Positions 6,770-9,441 of a DNA stretch of 9,441 nucleotides are shown piece by piece. A model generated the notes under the pieces. That model ran no database searches, was not told the origin of the DNA, and saw only the letters and a list, made by a program, of their open reading frames with translations. Position numbers and translations under genes: made by a program. How positions within the stretch are numbered: the stretch's first letter is position 1; the number at the start of each line of letters is the position of its first letter. The stretch comes from Candidatus Auribacterota bacterium (GTDB lineage Bacteria; Auribacterota; JAFGBW01), in NCBI GenBank assembly GCA_016932965.1, contig JAFGBW010000295.1, positions 1-9,441 of the forward strand, given 5' to 3'.

Positions 6770-8214
6770 TGGACAAAATGTTCTTTGACATGCTTTAGAA
6801 GAGAGTCCTGATTTTGTATGGCACTGGTCAAGTTCCCTAAGATGGCGGGGACCGACACCGCCATCTTTTTGAACTGGATCATATTTTCCTTTAATTTCAC
6901 AAGGTTATCAGAAATGAGCGTTGTTTCATCCGTGATCTGTGAGCTCTTTTTCATCTGGATCTCATTTTCCATTTTCAGGGAATGGCTGTTTTCCTTCAGG
7001 TTGGTGAGAATGGATGACAAAGAGCTGGATGTCTTTTCCTGTTTGTCAACGGAAAGCGCGATATTTTCCATGAGGGTTTTTGTTTCCTCAATGGCATCGG
7101 CAATTTGTTTTAAAACAGTTTGTGATTCGTCCGCCAGAATGACCCCTTTTTCCACATCCTTCATGCCCTGTTCCATGGACAGGACCACCTCATTGATTTC
7201 CGTCTGCATGGTGGAAATCGTGTTGGCGATCTCCTTGGTCGCCTTGGTGGTTCTTTCAGCCAGTTTTCTCACTTCATCAGCTACGACGGCAAATCCCCTT
7301 CCCTGCTCTCCGGCTCTGGCAGCTTCGATTGCAGCGTTCAGCGCCAGAAGATTCGTCTGATCCGCGATTTCATCAATCGTCTGAATGATCTCACCGATTT
7401 CAACGGAGGATTTCCCCAAATTGGAAATAGAAGTGGAATTTTCTTTGACCGATACGGCGATCCGGTTCATGCCTTCCACGGTCTTCGAAAAAACCCGGCC
7501 CCCTTCTCCGGCCACATCGACTGCTTTGGCCGAATGGCTTTTTGCCTGCTTGACCAGATCCAGCTCCCCATGGATTCCGGAGGAAAGTTCCTCAAGAAGG
7601 GAATGCGTGGATGTCACGGCATTGACCATATCCTGGGATTTCAGCTGGGATTCATCCCCGATTTTCATGATGTCGCGGGACGTGTTGGAAAATTTCCCCA
7701 TGTTGGTCTGGATCTGGTTCAGGCATTCGTTAACGGACTCCACGACAACTGAAAACGGTTCCATGCTTTTTAATAAATCAGAAGACAGACTCTCGCATTT
7801 GGTTTGAATATTTTCGATATCCTCGAGATACTTTTCAAGAAGATTTTGCTGTTCCTCCTTCTTCTGGATCTGGCCGGTAAGATCCTTGAACTTTTCGGCA
7901 AAGACATTCAACAGGGAATTCAAACCGTTTTCAATCTCAGACAATTCATCCTTGTGTTGTATGAGGATGCCCTTTGAAAAGTGATGACGGGAAATGTCTC
8001 CGATCAAACGGGAAAGTTCCGACAGCCTTTCTGAAAATTCCCTCGTTTCCCATTTCCCGATCATAAAGAGAATGATCATCCCTGCCAAAGCCGCCAGCAG
8101 AAAAATCACGAGCAGCGGTATCTTTAAATGAAGAAGGCCCCAGATCAAAAACAATAATCCGAACCAGGATAAGACCGCCAGAATCTGATATCGTTTCAAT
8201 ATTGCTACACCCAC
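6766..8214 (-). CDS. Methyl-accepting chemotaxis protein lacking a periplasmic domain (first receptor)
   Basis: A 482-residue inner-membrane chemoreceptor. Two hydrophobic helices at about 10-30 and 33-53 are separated by only a short turn (about HLKIP), so it has no periplasmic ligand domain. A HAMP-like stretch follows (about 54-106) and a coiled coil with a charged [15 protein letters not shown] segment near 118-132. The signalling tip is fully canonical: [20 protein letters not shown] (263-282), [20 protein letters not shown] (283-302). No CheR-binding pentapeptide is seen at the C-terminus (KHVKEHFVQ). The start is GTG at 8214, chosen because GGGAGGA (8227-8221 read on the minus strand) lies 6 nt upstream. 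It is a diverged paralogue of the next gene: the tips align closely, but the membrane segments and outer helices do not. Its stop overlaps the next receptor start as ATGA. The cheA stop lies 12 nt upstream. Confidence 0.93.
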   Translation of the reverse strand: MGVAILKRYQILAVLSWFGLLFLIWGLLHLKIPLLVIFLLAALAGMIILFMIGKWETREFSERLSELSRLIGDISRHHFSKGILIQHKDELSEIENGLNSLLNVFAEKFKDLTGQIQKKEEQQNLLEKYLEDIENIQTKCESLSSDLLKSMEPFSVVVESVNECLNQIQTNMGKFSNTSRDIMKIGDESQLKSQDMVNAVTSTHSLLEELSSGIHGELDLVKQAKSHSAKAVDVAGEGGRVFSKTVEGMNRIAVSVKENSTSISNLGKSSVEIGEIIQTIDEIADQTNLLALNAAIEAARAGEQGRGFAVVADEVRKLAERTTKATKEIANTISTMQTEINEVVLSMEQGMKDVEKGVILADESQTVLKQIADAIEETKTLMENIALSVDKQEKTSSSLSSILTNLKENSHSLKMENEIQMKKSSQITDETTLISDNLVKLKENMIQFKKMAVSVPAILGNLTSAIQNQDSLLKHVKEHFVQ

Positions 8215-8220
8215 GATGAT

Positions 8221-8227
8221 TCCTCCC
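8221..8227 (-). promoter_or_regulatory. Shine-Dalgarno deciding the GTG start of the first receptor
   Basis: Read on the minus strand, GGGAGGA ends 6 nt before GTG at 8214. Its first base is the last base of the cheA TAG stop codon. The short distance suggests ribosomes ending on cheA can restart on the receptor gene. Confidence 0.75.
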
Positions 8228-9441
8228 TAATTTTTAATTAAATGATCAATATCAATAATCAATGACAAGCGGCCGTCTCCCATGATCGTGCACCCGGAAA
8301 AGCCTTGCACACCTGACAGAAAATGGGTCAGGGACTTGATCACGATCTCCTCCTGTTCTATGAGATAATCCACCATGATTCCGCGAAGCATTTCAGCCAG
8401 ACCAACGATGACAATGTAAACCCAATTATTTTTTTCATCAAGATTTTCCAACATGGCCTCATTTTTTTGCCCAGATGAAACCGGAGCATTTTTTTCCTCC
8501 AGATTATAAATCTCCTTCAAGGAAAGCAAAGGAACCGCTCTCCCCCTGAATTCCATGACCGGCTTTCCGTCAATGTAGGAGATATCTTTGCTTGAAATAC
8601 GTATCGATTCCACGACAGAAGTCAGCGGCAACGCAAAAACATGCTCTGATACTGAAATGAGCAGCACCTGAATGATGGCAAGGGTCAAGGGGAGTTTCAG
8701 CTTAATGGATGATCCCTCATTCAATTCCGTGGAGATTTCAATAATGCCCTTCAGCTGGCTGACCTTATTTTTGACCACATCCATTCCCACCCCCCTGCCG
8801 GACAAGTCCGTCACCCGGTCTGCGGTACTGAATCCGGGCAGAAATATGAGATCCAGAATGTCCCGCTTGGACATTTGTCTTGCCTTCTCCGAGGTAATCA
8901 ACCCCTGCCTGATGGCCTTGTCGCGGATTTTTTCAACGGAAATGCCTCGTCCATCGTCCTGGATCTCAATGATGATCTGGTTACCCTGGTGCGAGGCGCT
9001 CAGATGAATATGACCATATCTTGTCTTGCCTTTGGTCACTCTTTCATCGGGAGATTCAAGCCCGTGGTCCATCGCGTTTCTCAATAAATGAATGAGGGGA
9101 TCTCCGATTTCTTCAATGATGGTTTTATCCAGCTCTGTCTCCTCGCCGCTGATCTGAAACCGGACTTCTTTTCCGGTCTGTTTTTCGAGTTCCCGCATCA
9201 GCCGCTGGAATTTAGAGAATACTTTCGAGATAGGGAGCATTCTTGTTTTCATGACGCCGTTCTGAAGCTCGGCTGCGTTGAAAGCAATCTGATGGATCGC
9301 ATCAGACATTGCGGAATTGATGCTTTCCGGCAATATTTCCTGTTCCTGCATTTTCCGATGAAGCTGAATCAGCCGGTTGCGGCAGAGCACCAGCTCTCCA
9401 ACATAATTCATCAGATTATCAAGACGCTGGACATCCACACG
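8227..9441 (-). CDS. cheA: Chemotaxis histidine kinase CheA, C-terminal part (5' end cut by window edge)
   Basis: Kinase that phosphorylates CheY and CheB in response to receptor state. The visible 404 codons cover the dimerisation, ATP-binding and regulatory domains; the N-terminal Hpt (P1) and P2 domains lie outside the window. Numbering from the GTG at 9438, the P3 dimerisation helices start at DVQRLDNLMNYVGELVL (2-18). The ATPase N-box is DPLIHLLRNAMDHGLE (113-128) with Asn121 and His125. The G1 box is QDDGRGIS (160-167), and the GFSTADRVTDLSGRGVGMDV segment holding the G2 box lies at about 202-221. The P5 CheW-like domain runs from about 262 to the end. An extra polar linker at about 302-328 interrupts P5. 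The GTG at 9438 is almost surely an internal Val: the preceding codon is Arg and matches the usual VDxxRLD context. It is the first visible gene of the cheA-mcp-mcp-cheW run. Confidence 0.96.
   Translation of the reverse strand, partial: RVDVQRLDNLMNYVGELVLCRNRLIQLHRKMQEQEILPESINSAMSDAIHQIAFNAAELQNGVMKTRMLPISKVFSKFQRLMRELEKQTGKEVRFQISGEETELDKTIIEEIGDPLIHLLRNAMDHGLESPDERVTKGKTRYGHIHLSASHQGNQIIIEIQDDGRGISVEKIRDKAIRQGLITSEKARQMSKRDILDLIFLPGFSTADRVTDLSGRGVGMDVVKNKVSQLKGIIEISTELNEGSSIKLKLPLTLAIIQVLLISVSEHVFALPLTSVVESIRISSKDISYIDGKPVMEFRGRAVPLLSLKEIYNLEEKNAPVSSGQKNEAMLENLDEKNNWVYIVIVGLAEMLRGIMVDYLIEQEEIVIKSLTHFLSGVQGFSGCTIMGDGRLSLIIDIDHLIKN

Noticed and set aside
5253-7807. Several plus-strand open frames opposite the two receptor genes
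   Set aside because: Receptor genes are long and biased in composition, so they often leave open antisense frames. No motif or ribosome binding site supports them.
1-9441. CRISPR array, insertion sequence, prophage or defence island
   Set aside because: There are no regularly spaced direct repeats, no transposase or integrase motif, and all recognised genes are housekeeping or chemotaxis.

Overview
The window reads as ordinary bacterial chromosome at moderate GC. It most resembles an anaerobic Desulfobacterota (deltaproteobacterial) genome. This is an inference from three things: a pyruvoyl-type arginine decarboxylase beside an unusual biotin synthase, an E. coli-like six-domain ribosomal protein S1, and a chemotaxis cluster with two transmembrane receptors. 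No 16S rRNA or other taxonomic marker is present, so the assignment is tentative.

Left part, plus strand (1-2015): the 3' part of a peptide deformylase gene (cut by the window edge), then a complete pyruvoyl-dependent arginine decarboxylase, then a biotin synthase starting 12 nt later. The last two are probably co-transcribed. Arginine decarboxylase makes agmatine, the usual entry to spermidine. BioB performs the last step of biotin synthesis. No other biotin or polyamine gene lies in the window.

Middle, minus strand (2081-4353): rpsA, encoding ribosomal protein S1, converges on bioB. It has a near-perfect Shine-Dalgarno sequence and a candidate promoter of its own. Upstream of it is a small Rossmann-type protein of the putative molybdenum-carrier family.

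The gap at 4354-4814 has no gene. It holds two long, architecturally similar perfect hairpins and a degenerate set of CCTGTCC/GGACAGG-type units in both orientations.

Right part, minus strand (4815-9441): a tightly packed chemotaxis operon read as cheA (3' part, cut by the window edge), mcp, mcp, cheW. CheA and the first receptor are 12 nt apart, and the other two junctions overlap (ATGA, GTGA), so translation is probably coupled. Both receptors have two adjacent membrane helices and essentially no periplasmic domain, so they probably sense membrane or cytoplasmic cues. Together CheA, CheW and the receptors would form one signalling array. CheY, CheR and CheB are not in the window.

No mobile element, CRISPR array, tRNA or rRNA was seen. 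The observation most worth checking is that BioB lacks three of the four residues that hold the sulfur-donating [2Fe-2S] cluster in E. coli BioB. I see no clearly undescribed multi-gene system.
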